The position numbers and the translations under genes are program-made. From Clostridia bacterium (lineage in GTDB: Bacteria; Bacillota; Clostridia; Peptostreptococcales; Anaerovoracaceae): a stretch of 64,000 bases of DNA. The DNA is taken from contig CAAFTW010000055.1 of the NCBI GenBank assembly GCA_900766045.1, positions 85,941 through 149,940 of the forward strand, read 5' to 3'. This document shows, piece by piece, positions 26,130-34,416 of the stretch (its first letter is position 1; every line of letters starts with the position of its first letter). The notes beneath the pieces were generated by a model. The model was not told where the DNA came from, ran no database searches, and saw only the letters and a program-made list of their open reading frames with translations.

Positions 26130-27152
26130 TTGACACACAAGCTGAAAGACGGCATTCCCGTTCTGCTCCTTATGACGGCTGTAATCGTCATGATGATCTT
26201 ATTCAGTGCGGGAACTGCACATGCGGCAGCGAAGGGAAAAATCAGTGCTTACGGCGGACTTCGTTTACGAAGCGGAGCAGGAACGAGTTACCGTATTCTG
26301 ACCGTTATACCGAACGGCACGACAATTACATTGAAAAGCAAGACAGGAAACTGGTATAAAACTTCATATTCGGGTAAAGCCGGCTATGTCTCTGCAAGTT
26401 ATGTGAAAAAGCTGTCCAGTTCATCAGCCACGGCCGCGACATCATCGAAAACATCCAAAACAGGATATGTCAGGGCGTCCGGCGGCCTGAATCTGAGGAA
26501 GGGCGCCGGCACATCTTACCGTGTGATCTGCGTTATTCCGAACGGTTCCACGGTTACCGTCAAGAGCAGCAGTGGAAGCTGGTATAAGGTCGTTTACAAC
26601 GGCAAGACAGGGTACGTCAGCTCCAGCTACATTTCCTGGAGTAAATCGACCTCTACTCTGGTTAAACGATCCTCATCCCTGCCATCTGCCTCGACAGTAA
26701 TCAGCAAGGCAGTAAGCTGGGCCATCGCAACGGCCAATGATAATAGCCACGGATACAGTCTTCTGGCGTCCAGACGCTGGGGAAATCCGGACTATGACTG
26801 TTCAACATTTGTTGCGAGCGCATATCGTGCAGCGGGCCTCAGCCTGACCTACGGAGGCTCATCCTCCGTCATGTACTGCGGCATCATGAAAACGATCTTT
26901 ACTGCGGATGGATTTGAATGGATTCCATGGAGTAAGATCGGCGGTGTCAGCAATCTGAAGGCAGGCGATGTACTTCTGGACGCCAGTGCCCATACGGAAT
27001 TGTATATCGGTTCCGGAAAGACGGCAGCGGCGCACTCCGACCGCGGTTATCCGCAGGCAGGAGACCAGACGGGAACAGAGGTCAGCGTAGCCGGTTACTA
27101 TAACAACGTCGGCAGCGTAAACTGGGACGGCGTACTGCGTTACGTCGGATAA
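26130..27152 (+). CDS. Secreted SH3-SH3-NlpC/P60-like wall hydrolase
   Basis: 340 residues. Signal peptide 1-33 ends AHAAA. Two bacterial SH3 domains follow (about 36-93 and 110-168), each with L-R-x-GAGTSYR and GKxGYVS. A catalytic domain (about 190-340) shows DYDCSTFVASAYRAAG with Cys224 and a later AHTELYIG with the His, as in NlpC/P60-type peptidases. It probably cuts peptidoglycan stem peptides. The start is TTG at 26130, set by AAGGAGGTG upstream; no ATG fits. A bidirectional terminator follows. Confidence 0.85.
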   Translation: MTHKLKDGIPVLLLMTAVIVMMILFSAGTAHAAAKGKISAYGGLRLRSGAGTSYRILTVIPNGTTITLKSKTGNWYKTSYSGKAGYVSASYVKKLSSSSATAATSSKTSKTGYVRASGGLNLRKGAGTSYRVICVIPNGSTVTVKSSSGSWYKVVYNGKTGYVSSSYISWSKSTSTLVKRSSSLPSASTVISKAVSWAIATANDNSHGYSLLASRRWGNPDYDCSTFVASAYRAAGLSLTYGGSSSVMYCGIMKTIFTADGFEWIPWSKIGGVSNLKAGDVLLDASAHTELYIGSGKTAAAHSDRGYPQAGDQTGTEVSVAGYYNNVGSVNWDGVLRYVG

Positions 27153-27183
27153 ACCGGCGGAAACAGAGCGATAATTGCATAGA

Positions 27184-27224
27184 AAAACAGGGATGGCAGA
27201 TTCTGCTGTCCCTGTTCTTTTTGC
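27184..27224. terminator. Bidirectional terminator
   Basis: AACAGGGA at about 27187 pairs with TCCCTGTT near 27214, with a GGCAGA/TCTGC inner stem. T runs flank it on both strands, so it ends both the NlpC gene and the leftward deacetylase operon. Confidence 0.75.
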
Positions 27225-27229
27225 TTCAT

Positions 27230-27931
27230 TTATTTAAATGTTTTAAACTCGTAACCCTGCTTTTTCAGCTCCGGGAGCACCGTTTCCAGCGTTTTTATGG
27301 TCCTTGCCGGCGCGTGATCCGTGCCGCGCCCGTCGTGCAGGCAGATCACCGCTTCATTCCTGACCCTGGACAAAAGCCGATGCACAAGGGTATCCACGGT
27401 AACGCGGCCGCTCCAGTCTCCGATCATCACATTCCAGATGACCCGCTGGATATGCCGCTTTTTCAGTTCCCGGATCAGGGTCAGATTATACAGCCCCCAG
27501 GGCGCGCGGTAATACTTTACATCCACCCCCAGACGCTTCATGATGTTCAGCGAGCGGGCGAGATCCTTTCTTGTTTCCCGCGGCCCCTGAAACATGGCGC
27601 ATTTATGCGTGAGCGAGTGGCAGGCAATGCTGTGTCCTTCGTTTTTCATTCTCTGAATCAGCTCCGGGTTATTCTGCGCAAAATCTGCAACCGTAAAAAA
27701 TGTCGCGTGAATCTGGTTTTCCGCCAGCAGATCCAGGAGTTTCCCCGTATAATTGGCGTCCGGGCCGTCGTCAAAGGTCAGATACAGGATTTTCTCCGGA
27801 TGCTTTGAAACCTTGAAGCGCAGCGCGTTTGCGGCGCGCAGGGCAGCCGCCGGAATCCCCGCGTAAATCAGGTAAATGACGATCAGCACGACGACCGCAG
27901 GAAGGAGGTGGAACAGAATTTTTACCGTCAT
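27230..27931 (-). CDS. Membrane-anchored polysaccharide deacetylase (NodB domain)
   Basis: 233 residues. A membrane anchor spans about 6-25. The NodB domain shows TFDDGPD with the catalytic base and metal Asp, HSLTH with the metal histidines, RAPWG, and a C-terminal ICLHDG. It probably deacetylates N-acetylated wall or surface glycans. GGAGG lies 10 nt before the ATG at 27931, and the upstream glycosyltransferase gene ends 5 nt earlier, so they form an operon. Confidence 0.9.
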   Translation of the reverse strand: MTVKILFHLLPAVVVLIVIYLIYAGIPAAALRAANALRFKVSKHPEKILYLTFDDGPDANYTGKLLDLLAENQIHATFFTVADFAQNNPELIQRMKNEGHSIACHSLTHKCAMFQGPRETRKDLARSLNIMKRLGVDVKYYRAPWGLYNLTLIRELKKRHIQRVIWNVMIGDWSGRVTVDTLVHRLLSRVRNEAVICLHDGRGTDHAPARTIKTLETVLPELKKQGYEFKTFK

Positions 27932-27936
27932 TCTTC

Positions 27937-29016
27937 CTACGCCTCCAGTCTTAAATCATCCAGAATAGAATCGATTTCTTTTCCGCGGTACTGCATGCGG
28001 ATCTTGTGCATGTTTTTCCTTGCGTTTTCAATAAACGGAGTGGAGGAGATTTCTTCTACAAAATCCTGAATGCCTTTTGTATCATCACTTTTCACAATTC
28101 CGCCGATGTTCTCCTTCTCGATATATTCCGCGTTTTCCCGTTCATGCTGGAAAAACGGATCCAGCACAAAAATCGGTGTCTCGGAGTGAATAGCTTCAGA
28201 CAGGGTCAGTCCGCCGGCCTTCGTCACAATCAGATCCGCGTTCTGCATGTACTGGGCAACTTTATTTGTAAAACCGACTGCCTGAATACGCGGGTACATC
28301 CGTTTCAGATGCCGGTAAAGTTCCTGATTGTGTCCGGTAATCACCGTAACCTGAAATTCCGGGCGGCTCTCCATTTCCTGAAGGAGCGTGTCGATTCCCG
28401 GAAGAATTCCCAGGCCGCCTCCCATGACCAGTATCTTTTTTGTCCACGGGGCCGGAGCTTCGTGATGGATTTTCTCAAAGCACGGATTCACCGGGATTCC
28501 TCCGACATAAATGGATTTTGGATTCACACCTGCTTTTACCAGAGTGTTCGCGGTGTATTCACTCCCCACCAGATAGGCATCCGTATAATCGGCAATCCAT
28601 TCCGGATATGCCCCGATGTCCGTAATGCAGGTGATAAAGGGAATGCTCTTTTGGAAATACTTCTTATATGAGCTGACATACTTCGACGTCATCAGCCAGG
28701 TAGAAATAATCAGGTCCGGGTTATACTGTGCGATCAGCTGATAAATCGGCAGACCGTGGCGGACCTGTGTCCTCCATGGAAACCTGCAGGTTAATGTATC
28801 AACTTTCGCGAGTGTGTTATAGATCTGCGGACGGGAGTTTACCAGGTAGTTGAATCCCGTGTAAATCAACGGATATGCATGCGGATATATATACGGCATC
28901 AGGTCCACGACAGCCACTTCCGCCTGCGGATGCTGCTGCAGAATCTGCATCCGGACAGCATTTGCCGCAGAGATATGCCCGTTTCCAAATTTAGCCGTCA
29001 GTATGAGAATTTTCAT
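27937..29016 (-). CDS. MGDG-synthase/UgtP-type glycolipid glycosyltransferase
   Basis: About 359 residues, GT28 fold. The N-terminal LTAKFGNGHISAANAV is the acceptor and membrane-association motif of monogalactosyl/glucosyl-diacylglycerol synthases. The C-terminal half has GGGLG and TKAGGLTLSEA, the UDP-sugar site. It should add glucose or galactose to diacylglycerol to form membrane glycolipid or a lipoteichoic-acid anchor. The ATG at 29016 has AAAGGGG upstream; an in-frame start at 29067 lacks a site. Four TTAA repeats upstream resemble a Pho box. Confidence 0.85.
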   Translation of the reverse strand: MKILILTAKFGNGHISAANAVRMQILQQHPQAEVAVVDLMPYIYPHAYPLIYTGFNYLVNSRPQIYNTLAKVDTLTCRFPWRTQVRHGLPIYQLIAQYNPDLIISTWLMTSKYVSSYKKYFQKSIPFITCITDIGAYPEWIADYTDAYLVGSEYTANTLVKAGVNPKSIYVGGIPVNPCFEKIHHEAPAPWTKKILVMGGGLGILPGIDTLLQEMESRPEFQVTVITGHNQELYRHLKRMYPRIQAVGFTNKVAQYMQNADLIVTKAGGLTLSEAIHSETPIFVLDPFFQHERENAEYIEKENIGGIVKSDDTKGIQDFVEEISSTPFIENARKNMHKIRMQYRGKEIDSILDDLRLEA

Positions 29017-29043
29017 GTCTGTTTCCCCTTTCTCCAGGGAACT

Positions 29044-29096
29044 ATGATAGAGGAGAAACCTTAACATATCCTTAAACAGGGATTAAATCGGGTTAA
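29044..29096 (-). promoter_or_regulatory. Glycolipid-synthase promoter with Pho-like box
   Basis: On the plus strand TTAACA, TTAAAC, TTAAAT and TTAAAA start at 29061, 29072, 29083 and 29093, an 11/11/10-bp period. This is the geometry of PhoP/PhoB boxes (TTAACA-N5 repeats). A TATCAT -10 for the leftward gene lies at 29044-29049, with no -35, as expected for a Pho-activated promoter. The box is centred about 41 nt before the predicted start. Confidence 0.55.
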
Positions 29097-29157
29097 AAAC
29101 TGCGTAAAGATTGCGTGTGGAATGTGTCGGAGCGGTGATGAGGAGAGAATAATAAAC

Positions 29158-29186
29158 TTGAATCTCCACACGTGAAGTGTTATCAT
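29158..29186 (+). promoter_or_regulatory. Promoter of the PrsW-like gene
   Basis: TTGAAT at 29158-29163, exactly 17 bp, TATCAT at 29181-29186. The next gene is 49 nt downstream of the -10. Confidence 0.6.
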
Positions 29187-29234
29187 GGACGCAATTTGTT
29201 AGAACTGTTTAATCGGGGGAGATGAATAACCAAA

Positions 29235-30125
29235 ATGGATTCATTAATCGATGTTGATCTGAATAACCGGAGCCGCGTCTGGTGGGTAAGTTTATTTCTT
29301 TTTTTTACGATGTTCCTGATAGGGATGTTTCAGGAACTATACGACATGTTTCTGACTTTCCCGAAACATACGAGTAACCTGGCAGCCAGATATTATATGA
29401 TGCTGGTGTGTTTTGCTCTTCTGCTGACATATTTCATACCGTTTGTGCTGTTCATACGTTATACCTGCAGAAGGCTTGATATTTCCGGGCATCTGCCGCT
29501 GCTGGCCTTTTTCTCCGGATGGTTTATTCCGGGCTGGCTTGCCGGCAGCCTTAATGATCGTGCAGATCGATTGCTGAAGCTGATGATTTCGCCGCATTTC
29601 GATAAGGTTTGGGGTGATGCTGCAGAAGCGCCGATTGTTGAGGAAACGCTGAAGGTCCTGGTTGTGGTCTGGCTTCTCTATATCTTAGGGCGGTATCTGA
29701 AAAAGGATTTCCTGGTCGCCGGGATGGCCGTGGGGATGGGCTTTCAGATCGGTGAAGACTTCAGCTACATCGAGGACCGGATCACCGGAAGCTTTCTCCA
29801 GTATTCTACGGCAATTGGATATACGATCGATGACCGCATTTCATGGAGCCTTCCGTCTCACTGGATGTACACCGCCTTGATGGCAGTCGGTGTATATTAC
29901 ATTTTCTTTGGGCGAAAAAAGGAGCAAAGTGCGCATGCAGTTCGAAATGGCATCTTACTGATCCTTCTCGCACTGCTGGAACATGCCTACTGCGACTCGC
30001 CGTTTCCGAACATGTTGTTACCAGATGCTGCAACGGACGCAGTTATGCTGCTGGCGTTCTATGTGATATACGTAAAAGCCGTGCAGGATGATATAATAGT
30101 TTCATTAAGAAGTACGCAGAATTGA
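29235..30125 (+). CDS. PrsW-family intramembrane protease
   Basis: 296 residues with about eight membrane helices. The PrsW/CPBP-like catalytic pattern is visible: APIVEETLK (EE-x2-K), GFQIGEDFSYIED, and SHWMYTALMAVGV with the metal-binding His. PrsW starts proteolysis of an anti-sigma factor (RsiW in Bacillus). No sigma/anti-sigma pair lies nearby, so the target is unknown. The ATG at 29235 has GGAG only 13 nt upstream. The Nudix gene follows 9 nt later and is probably co-transcribed. Confidence 0.78.
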   Translation: MDSLIDVDLNNRSRVWWVSLFLFFTMFLIGMFQELYDMFLTFPKHTSNLAARYYMMLVCFALLLTYFIPFVLFIRYTCRRLDISGHLPLLAFFSGWFIPGWLAGSLNDRADRLLKLMISPHFDKVWGDAAEAPIVEETLKVLVVVWLLYILGRYLKKDFLVAGMAVGMGFQIGEDFSYIEDRITGSFLQYSTAIGYTIDDRISWSLPSHWMYTALMAVGVYYIFFGRKKEQSAHAVRNGILLILLALLEHAYCDSPFPNMLLPDAATDAVMLLAFYVIYVKAVQDDIIVSLRSTQN

Positions 30126-30134
30126 GGTGGAGTG

Positions 30135-30665
30135 ATGAAATATTGTATAGAATGCGGAAGTCCGCTGGAACTCCGGACGATTCCGGATGAAGGGCCGGTT
30201 CCTTACTGCCCGGTGTGCAGAGCTTTCCGCTTTCCGAATTTTAATGTTAACTGTAGCATGATTGTCATGAATCCGGAGCGTGACCGGATTGCGCTGATTA
30301 AGCAGTACGGTGGGGAGGAGTATATTCTGGTTGCCGGATATGTGCGCAAGGGTGAAGATGCGGAAGACACGGCAGCGCGGGAAGTGTATGAAGAACTCGG
30401 GGTTCGGGTGATGGAAATGAAATTCAATCGGACGCACTATTTTCCGCCGTCAAATACGTTGATGGTAAATTTTACGGTTACGGTGGAGAGTGAGGATCTG
30501 CATCCGAATGAAGAGGTGGATTCTTATCAGTGGTTCAGCCTTGAAGAGGCCCGTGCGAACATCAAGAAGGGCGGTCTGGCGCAGATTTTCTTGAACGGAT
30601 ATCTGGACGGACTGAAGGAAACCGAGTACCGCTTCCCGGATGCGGAAGAGATGAAACTGGTGTAA
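30135..30665 (+). CDS. Nudix hydrolase with zinc ribbon
   Basis: 176 residues. An N-terminal zinc ribbon (C4-x2-C7, C25-x2-C28) as in NudC-type NADH pyrophosphatases, then the Nudix box GYVRKGEDAEDTAAREVYEE near residues 73-92 followed by LG. NAD(H) or another nucleoside diphosphate derivative is the likely substrate. The ATG at 30135 follows GAGGTGGAG; a GTG directly before it is an alternative. It ends in a strong terminator. Confidence 0.87.
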   Translation: MKYCIECGSPLELRTIPDEGPVPYCPVCRAFRFPNFNVNCSMIVMNPERDRIALIKQYGGEEYILVAGYVRKGEDAEDTAAREVYEELGVRVMEMKFNRTHYFPPSNTLMVNFTVTVESEDLHPNEEVDSYQWFSLEEARANIKKGGLAQIFLNGYLDGLKETEYRFPDAEEMKLV

Positions 30666-30752
30666 ACTCCGATCGCCTGCAGGACTGCCTGTTTGTAAAG
30701 GGGTCATCTCCCGGGCAGATTTCTGTATGTTTATCGTTATTATCGTTGTTGT

Positions 30753-30786
30753 AAAACCCGCCGCGTCTGGAGCGCGGCGGGTTTTG
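30753..30786. terminator. Bidirectional terminator
   Basis: AAAACCCGCCGCG at 30753-30765 pairs with CGCGGCGGGTTTT at 30773-30785 around a 7-nt loop. It serves the Nudix gene from the left and the Uma2 gene from the right. Confidence 0.85.
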
Positions 30787-30842
30787 CCTGCAGAGATGAT
30801 TCTGCAGGCGGATTTATAAGGCTATCCGTTCAGCGATGAAAG

Positions 30843-31745
30843 CTATTCTTCGTTTTCCGTCTGGTATTTTTTCATTTCATTCAGCTCTTCATGAATCGGC
30901 CGGAAGTCGATCATGCAGTCTCCTCCGGAAATAGCAACTGGAATCTGATTATCAAAAGTATAGTAATCCGGGAAATTTTCGCTGGAAAAATCAAACACGG
31001 TTACCATTTCTTTTTCCGGATCAGCCATCCAGTATTCCCGGACACCGGCGTTCATGTACTTATCCAGTTTTTTGATCATGTCTTTCCGGCGGGTGGAAGG
31101 GGAAAGTACCTCCAGCACAAAATCCGGAGCGCCGTAAATTCTCTTGATCGTATTCTTTTTCTGGTCGCAGAGAATGATGACATCCGGCTGCACCATGGTC
31201 CGGTCATCCTGATCCAGTTGTACATCCAAGGGGGAAATGCCTGGAGTACAGTTTTTATGTTCATGACTATCCATAAAGTTAATCAATTGAACATATACGC
31301 GGCCGGCAATAATCTGATGCAGGAAGGTCGGTGCGGACATATCGTAAAATACGCCGTCGATCAGTTCCACCCGGACATCGTCAGGCAGGGCTTCATAGTC
31401 TTCAACGGTGTAGTTACCCTGACGGGGCCAGCGGGAACAGGCTCCTGTTCTTTCATAAGCGATGGAGTTTTCACATACATCAGAAGAAGAACTGGGATTA
31501 TGCTGCTCACCGGTTATGCTGTAAGGCCGGTTTGTATCGGAAGGGGCGCTGGCCGGGCCGTTTTCTTCTTTCAGGCCCTTTTCAATGGCAGCGGTCAGTT
31601 TATCCAGGGTGCTGCGCCTCGGATACTTCGTAGCGCCGCTGAGGGCTTTCTGGACGGTGCCCAGCGGGACATCGGCACGGTCAGCGAGCTCCTGATTGGT
31701 CCATCCGAGAAGCTGTTTCTGTTTTCTGATCTCTTCAATATTCAT
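30843..31745 (-). CDS. XRE helix-turn-helix fused to a Uma2-type nuclease domain
   Basis: 300 residues. An N-terminal HTH (about 5-55: LLGWTNQELADRADVPLGTV) is joined by a Ser/Asn-rich linker (65-105) to a Uma2/DUF820 PD-(D/E)xK domain. Nuclease-fold marks include RVELIDGVFYDMSAP, VQPDVIILCD and FVLEVLSPSTRRKD. Uma2 proteins are common but without a settled role; the HTH suggests DNA targeting or autoregulation. AGGAG precedes the ATG. It is a single-gene unit. Confidence 0.82.
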   Translation of the reverse strand: MNIEEIRKQKQLLGWTNQELADRADVPLGTVQKALSGATKYPRRSTLDKLTAAIEKGLKEENGPASAPSDTNRPYSITGEQHNPSSSSDVCENSIAYERTGACSRWPRQGNYTVEDYEALPDDVRVELIDGVFYDMSAPTFLHQIIAGRVYVQLINFMDSHEHKNCTPGISPLDVQLDQDDRTMVQPDVIILCDQKKNTIKRIYGAPDFVLEVLSPSTRRKDMIKKLDKYMNAGVREYWMADPEKEMVTVFDFSSENFPDYYTFDNQIPVAISGGDCMIDFRPIHEELNEMKKYQTENEE

Positions 31746-31980
31746 CGCGGACTCCTTTCTGTGCGGACAGGTTTACGCTGCGGACTGTCCTCTGTCGGCA
31801 TTGCTGGTGGAAACTTGGCGTGTGGCTTTTGTCAACTCTATTGTATCCAGTTAAGAACCAAAAAGCAACCGCTAAAACCGATATAGAATACAAATAAAAC
31901 CGTTATAATGTGGTATGTACATTAGGAAGGTTAAGGATGGAGAAAAATAATCTTGAAATCCCGAAGTTTTTCTGTGAAAA
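31746..31980. other. Intergenic region between the Uma2 gene and ric
   Basis: Holds the leftward Uma2-gene promoter. Besides that I see only A+T-rich sequence near 31860-31980 leading into the FNR box. Confidence 0.3.
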
Positions 31981-32022
31981 TTGATTATAATCAATTTTCC
32001 TTCTCCATCTCAGGCATATAAT
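31981..32022 (+). promoter_or_regulatory. FNR box and promoter of ric
   Basis: TTGATTATAATCAA at 31981-31994 is a perfect FNR/CRP-type palindrome (TTGAT-N4-ATCAA), inside an even longer AAAATTGAT/ATCAATTTT symmetry. TATAAT is at 32017-32022. With a start near 32029, the box is centred at -41.5, the classical class II activator position. The FNR-like gene lies directly downstream of ric. Confidence 0.8.
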
Positions 32023-32083
32023 GACCTCAGAAATCAGGAAAACAACTGAAACGACAGAGATATAGACGATGGAGGAGAGAACG

Positions 32084-32809
32084 ATGAGTGTAAAAATCAA
32101 TGGAACAATGACGCTGGCCGATGTTGTAAAGGAATATCCGCAGACGATTCCGTATCTGAATGAGCTGCATCTCGACTACTGCTGCGGCGGACACAGCCCG
32201 ATCAGCACGACGGTAAAGGAAAATAATCTGGATGAGGCAGAGCTGCTGGGAAAGCTGAATAAACTGGCAGAGAAAACGCCGGAAAACAAGAATTCCGCTG
32301 AGGATATCGAGCGTTTTGAGAAGCTCAGCGTCAATGAAATGCTGGATGATCTGGAGGAAACACATCATGTCACAGACCGCCGTCTGATGAAGGATGCGGA
32401 GGACAGCCTGAATAAGATTCTGATCGCGCATTATCCGCATCACGGTGAGATGCTGACGGAGCTGCATCATAAGTTCGCGCTGCTGAAGGCTGACCTGGAA
32501 GAGCATTTCGCGAAAGAAGAGCGTTACACCTTCCCGATTATGCGTGCCAATCCGGAACCGGATGCTGATCAGGTGCAGCTGGTGAAGGATCTTGAGGATG
32601 AGCATACCGCTGCCGGCGATGTGATCAAGGAGATCCAGGAGCTTACGGAGAATTTCACCCTGCCGGCTGACGCCTGCCCGACATTCGCGCATACTTATGA
32701 CGTTCTGCAGGACCTGTTCAACGATATTTTCATTCATATCTTCAAGGAGAATTCCGTTACTTTCCCGGAGTACTATGAGAAAGCGTCTGACAGCTGCAGG
32801 GTCAGATAA
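32084..32809 (+). CDS. ric: Iron-sulfur cluster repair di-iron protein (Ric/ScdA/YtfE)
   Basis: 241 residues. An N-terminal ScdA_N/DUF542 domain (about 5-60) has LHLDYCCGGH with vicinal Cys33-Cys34. The hemerythrin-like part (about 75-235) holds the histidines and acidic residues of the di-iron site (ETHHVTDRR, HYPHHGEM, EEHFAKEE, EDEHTAAG, HIFKEN). It repairs Fe-S clusters after nitric oxide or oxidative damage. GGAGGAGA precedes the ATG at 32084. Control by the FNR box at -41.5 fits NO/oxygen response. Confidence 0.95.
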   Translation: MSVKINGTMTLADVVKEYPQTIPYLNELHLDYCCGGHSPISTTVKENNLDEAELLGKLNKLAEKTPENKNSAEDIERFEKLSVNEMLDDLEETHHVTDRRLMKDAEDSLNKILIAHYPHHGEMLTELHHKFALLKADLEEHFAKEERYTFPIMRANPEPDADQVQLVKDLEDEHTAAGDVIKEIQELTENFTLPADACPTFAHTYDVLQDLFNDIFIHIFKENSVTFPEYYEKASDSCRVR

Positions 32810-32859
32810 GCCGGCAGAGTAGATTCCTGCGGGGCGCATCGGTGTGAAGAGGATGGCAT

Positions 32860-33594
32860 ATGGACGACAAAGTAAAAACAGATAACGATTATAGCAAGGA
32901 AACACACGCAGGGGCAGTCCCTGCCATGTGTTCCAGCTGCGGCGGAAACTGTCTGGACGACGTAGAATTTCTGATGGGCCTTAACCCGAAGGACAGACTC
33001 CGCATCATGCAGGGCGCTGCCCGCCACACATATGAAAAAGACCGGATCATTTTCCATGAAGGTGATCCGGTTGACGCGCTTTTTGTGATTCACAGCGGAA
33101 AGGTGAAACTCAGTTCCTGGGATGCGGAAGGTCGGGAGAAAATCGTCGGCATCTTTACCGGCGGGGATACGATCTGGGAAGGATTCTTCCTGAAAGACAG
33201 TCATTATTCCTTTTCCGGGACCTGCATCACGCCGGCAGACATCTGCCGGATCCGCCGCTCCGATCTGGAGACCGTCATTCAGGATCCCGCCATTTCACTC
33301 AGGGTGATCGGATTTCTCAGCCAGAGACTTCATAAAACGAATGAAATAATTTCTTTGCTGAATATCCGTTCTCCGAAGGCGCGTCTGGCGGCATTTCTGA
33401 TGCACCGCTGCCTGTATATCGACAGCGATACCATTACCCTCCGCCTGGACGATATCGCCTCCAGCATCAATCTCCGGCCGGAAACCGTCAGCCGGAAAAT
33501 GAAGGAACTGGAGCGCAGCGGGCTGGTGGAAAAAAACGGGCAGAGCAGCATCCGGATTGTCGATATGGACGGGCTGCGGGAAGAGACGGAGTAG
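32860..33594 (+). CDS. Crp/Fnr-family regulator with N-terminal cysteines
   Basis: 244 residues. Residues 24-31 read CSSCGGNC, an FNR-like cysteine cluster that may hold a [4Fe-4S] sensor. The cyclic-nucleotide-binding-like beta roll fills about 40-155; the Crp HTH is at about 185-225 (DIASSINLRPETVSRKMKEL). SxRPETVSR at the recognition helix is like FNR-type readers of TTGAT. It starts 50 nt after ric and is probably co-transcribed, so it may control its own operon through the box at 31981. Confidence 0.87.
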   Translation: MDDKVKTDNDYSKETHAGAVPAMCSSCGGNCLDDVEFLMGLNPKDRLRIMQGAARHTYEKDRIIFHEGDPVDALFVIHSGKVKLSSWDAEGREKIVGIFTGGDTIWEGFFLKDSHYSFSGTCITPADICRIRRSDLETVIQDPAISLRVIGFLSQRLHKTNEIISLLNIRSPKARLAAFLMHRCLYIDSDTITLRLDDIASSINLRPETVSRKMKELERSGLVEKNGQSSIRIVDMDGLREETE

Positions 33595-33699
33595 GGGCCG
33601 GCCGCCTTTGCCTCGTCTGCTAAGTGCGACTAATTGGCTGATTATAATAAGAAATTTGAAAAATCCTGCTAATGATATGGAATGGCTATAAAAGCCTGC

Positions 33700-33727
33700 T
33701 TTACATAAAATTAGTTCATGATATACT
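33700..33727 (+). promoter_or_regulatory. Toxin promoter, copy 1
   Basis: TTTACA, 16 bp, TATACT. The second copy at 34141-34168 has CTTACA, 16 bp, TATACT. The leader that follows contains CCCTCTGTTG pairing with the AAAGGGGG ribosome site. Confidence 0.6.
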
Positions 33728-33783
33728 CGATTTATGGATTGTCCGTGAGGCGGTCAGCCCTCTGTTGAAAGGGGGTGATTGTT

Positions 33784-33873
33784 ATGGAGTATGTAACGTT
33801 CTCTGACCTGATTCAGTATGCGTTAATGCGGATAACATTCGCGTCCCTGATTATTTATATCAAATGCAAATAG
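33784..33873 (+). CDS. Small hydrophobic peptide, type I toxin-like, copy 1
   Basis: 29 codons: MEYVTFSDLIQYALMRITF, then ASLIIYIKCK. A polar start, one hydrophobic helix and a short basic tail match the holin-like toxin peptides of type I toxin-antitoxin systems in Bacillota (TxpA/BsrG-like size). AAAGGGGG lies 6 nt before the ATG, and CCCTCT in the leader can pair with it, so translation would need unfolding. No homolog can be named with certainty. A convergent antisense promoter lies 3' of the gene. Confidence 0.6.
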   Translation: MEYVTFSDLIQYALMRITFASLIIYIKCK

Positions 33874-33888
33874 CTTTATATTAAAGCT

Positions 33889-33973
33889 AAGCCGCCAACA
33901 ATTCCGTTGACGGCTTAAACCCAAATTACTATGGGGAATGACCGCCGTACGAATTGCGGACAATCCCTTTTCT
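33889..33973 (-). ncRNA. Predicted antitoxin RNA, copy 1
   Basis: On the minus strand TTGAAC (34003-34008), 17 bp and TGC-TACCAT (-10 at 33980-33985, with an extended TG). The RNA would start near 33973 and run toward the 3' part of the toxin mRNA, through the AAGCCG hairpin at 33889-33918. TTGAAC is conserved in both copies although the spacer is not, which supports a real promoter. Confidence 0.5.
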
Positions 33974-34140
33974 ATAGCTATGGTAGCATTAAATAACTGT
34001 TTGTTCAAGGTATATAATGCGAGGTAAATCGGTACTCAGGCCAGTTGCCATTGCCTCGTCCCCGTCCACGCGATAATTAGAAGTTTAGTATAAAAAGATT
34101 GAAAAAATATACTAATGTTGCATAGTAACTAAAAAATCAC

Positions 34141-34168
34141 CTTACATAAAGATTGTTCATGATATACT
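34141..34168 (+). promoter_or_regulatory. Toxin promoter, copy 2
   Basis: CTTACA at 34141-34146, 16 bp, TATACT at 34163-34168, matching copy 1 in position and spacing. Confidence 0.6.
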
Positions 34169-34226
34169 CGGTTTATGGATTGTCTGTGAGGTGGTCAGCC
34201 CCCTGTTGAAAGGGGGGGTGATTGTT

Positions 34227-34316
34227 ATGGAGTATGTAACGTTCTCTGACCTGATTCAGTATACGTTAATGCGGATAACATTCGCGTCCCTGATTATTTA
34301 TATCAAACGCAAATAG
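34227..34316 (+). CDS. Small hydrophobic peptide, type I toxin-like, copy 2
   Basis: 29 codons differing from copy 1 at two residues only: Thr for Ala at 13 and Arg for Cys at 28 (end KRK). The leader has the same ribosome-site hairpin, with two more G. Conservation of the peptide is higher than of the flanks, which argues that it is translated and under selection. Confidence 0.6.
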   Translation: MEYVTFSDLIQYTLMRITFASLIIYIKRK

Positions 34317-34330
34317 CTTCATATTAAAGC

Positions 34331-34416
34331 TAAGCCGCCAACAATTCCGTTGACGGCTTAAACCAGTTTAATTATGGGGAATGGCCGCCGTACGAATTGC
34401 GGACAATCCCTTTTCT
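34331..34416 (-). ncRNA. Predicted antitoxin RNA, copy 2
   Basis: Minus strand TTGAAC at 34446-34451, 17 bp, TACCAT at 34423-34428. Same layout as copy 1, ending at or beyond the AAGCCG/CGGCTT hairpin near 34331-34360. Confidence 0.5.

Noticed and set aside
24961..26136. 391-codon frame antisense to arsS
   Set aside because: Mirror of the arsS coding frame, with no motifs; it also runs through the promoter of the next gene.
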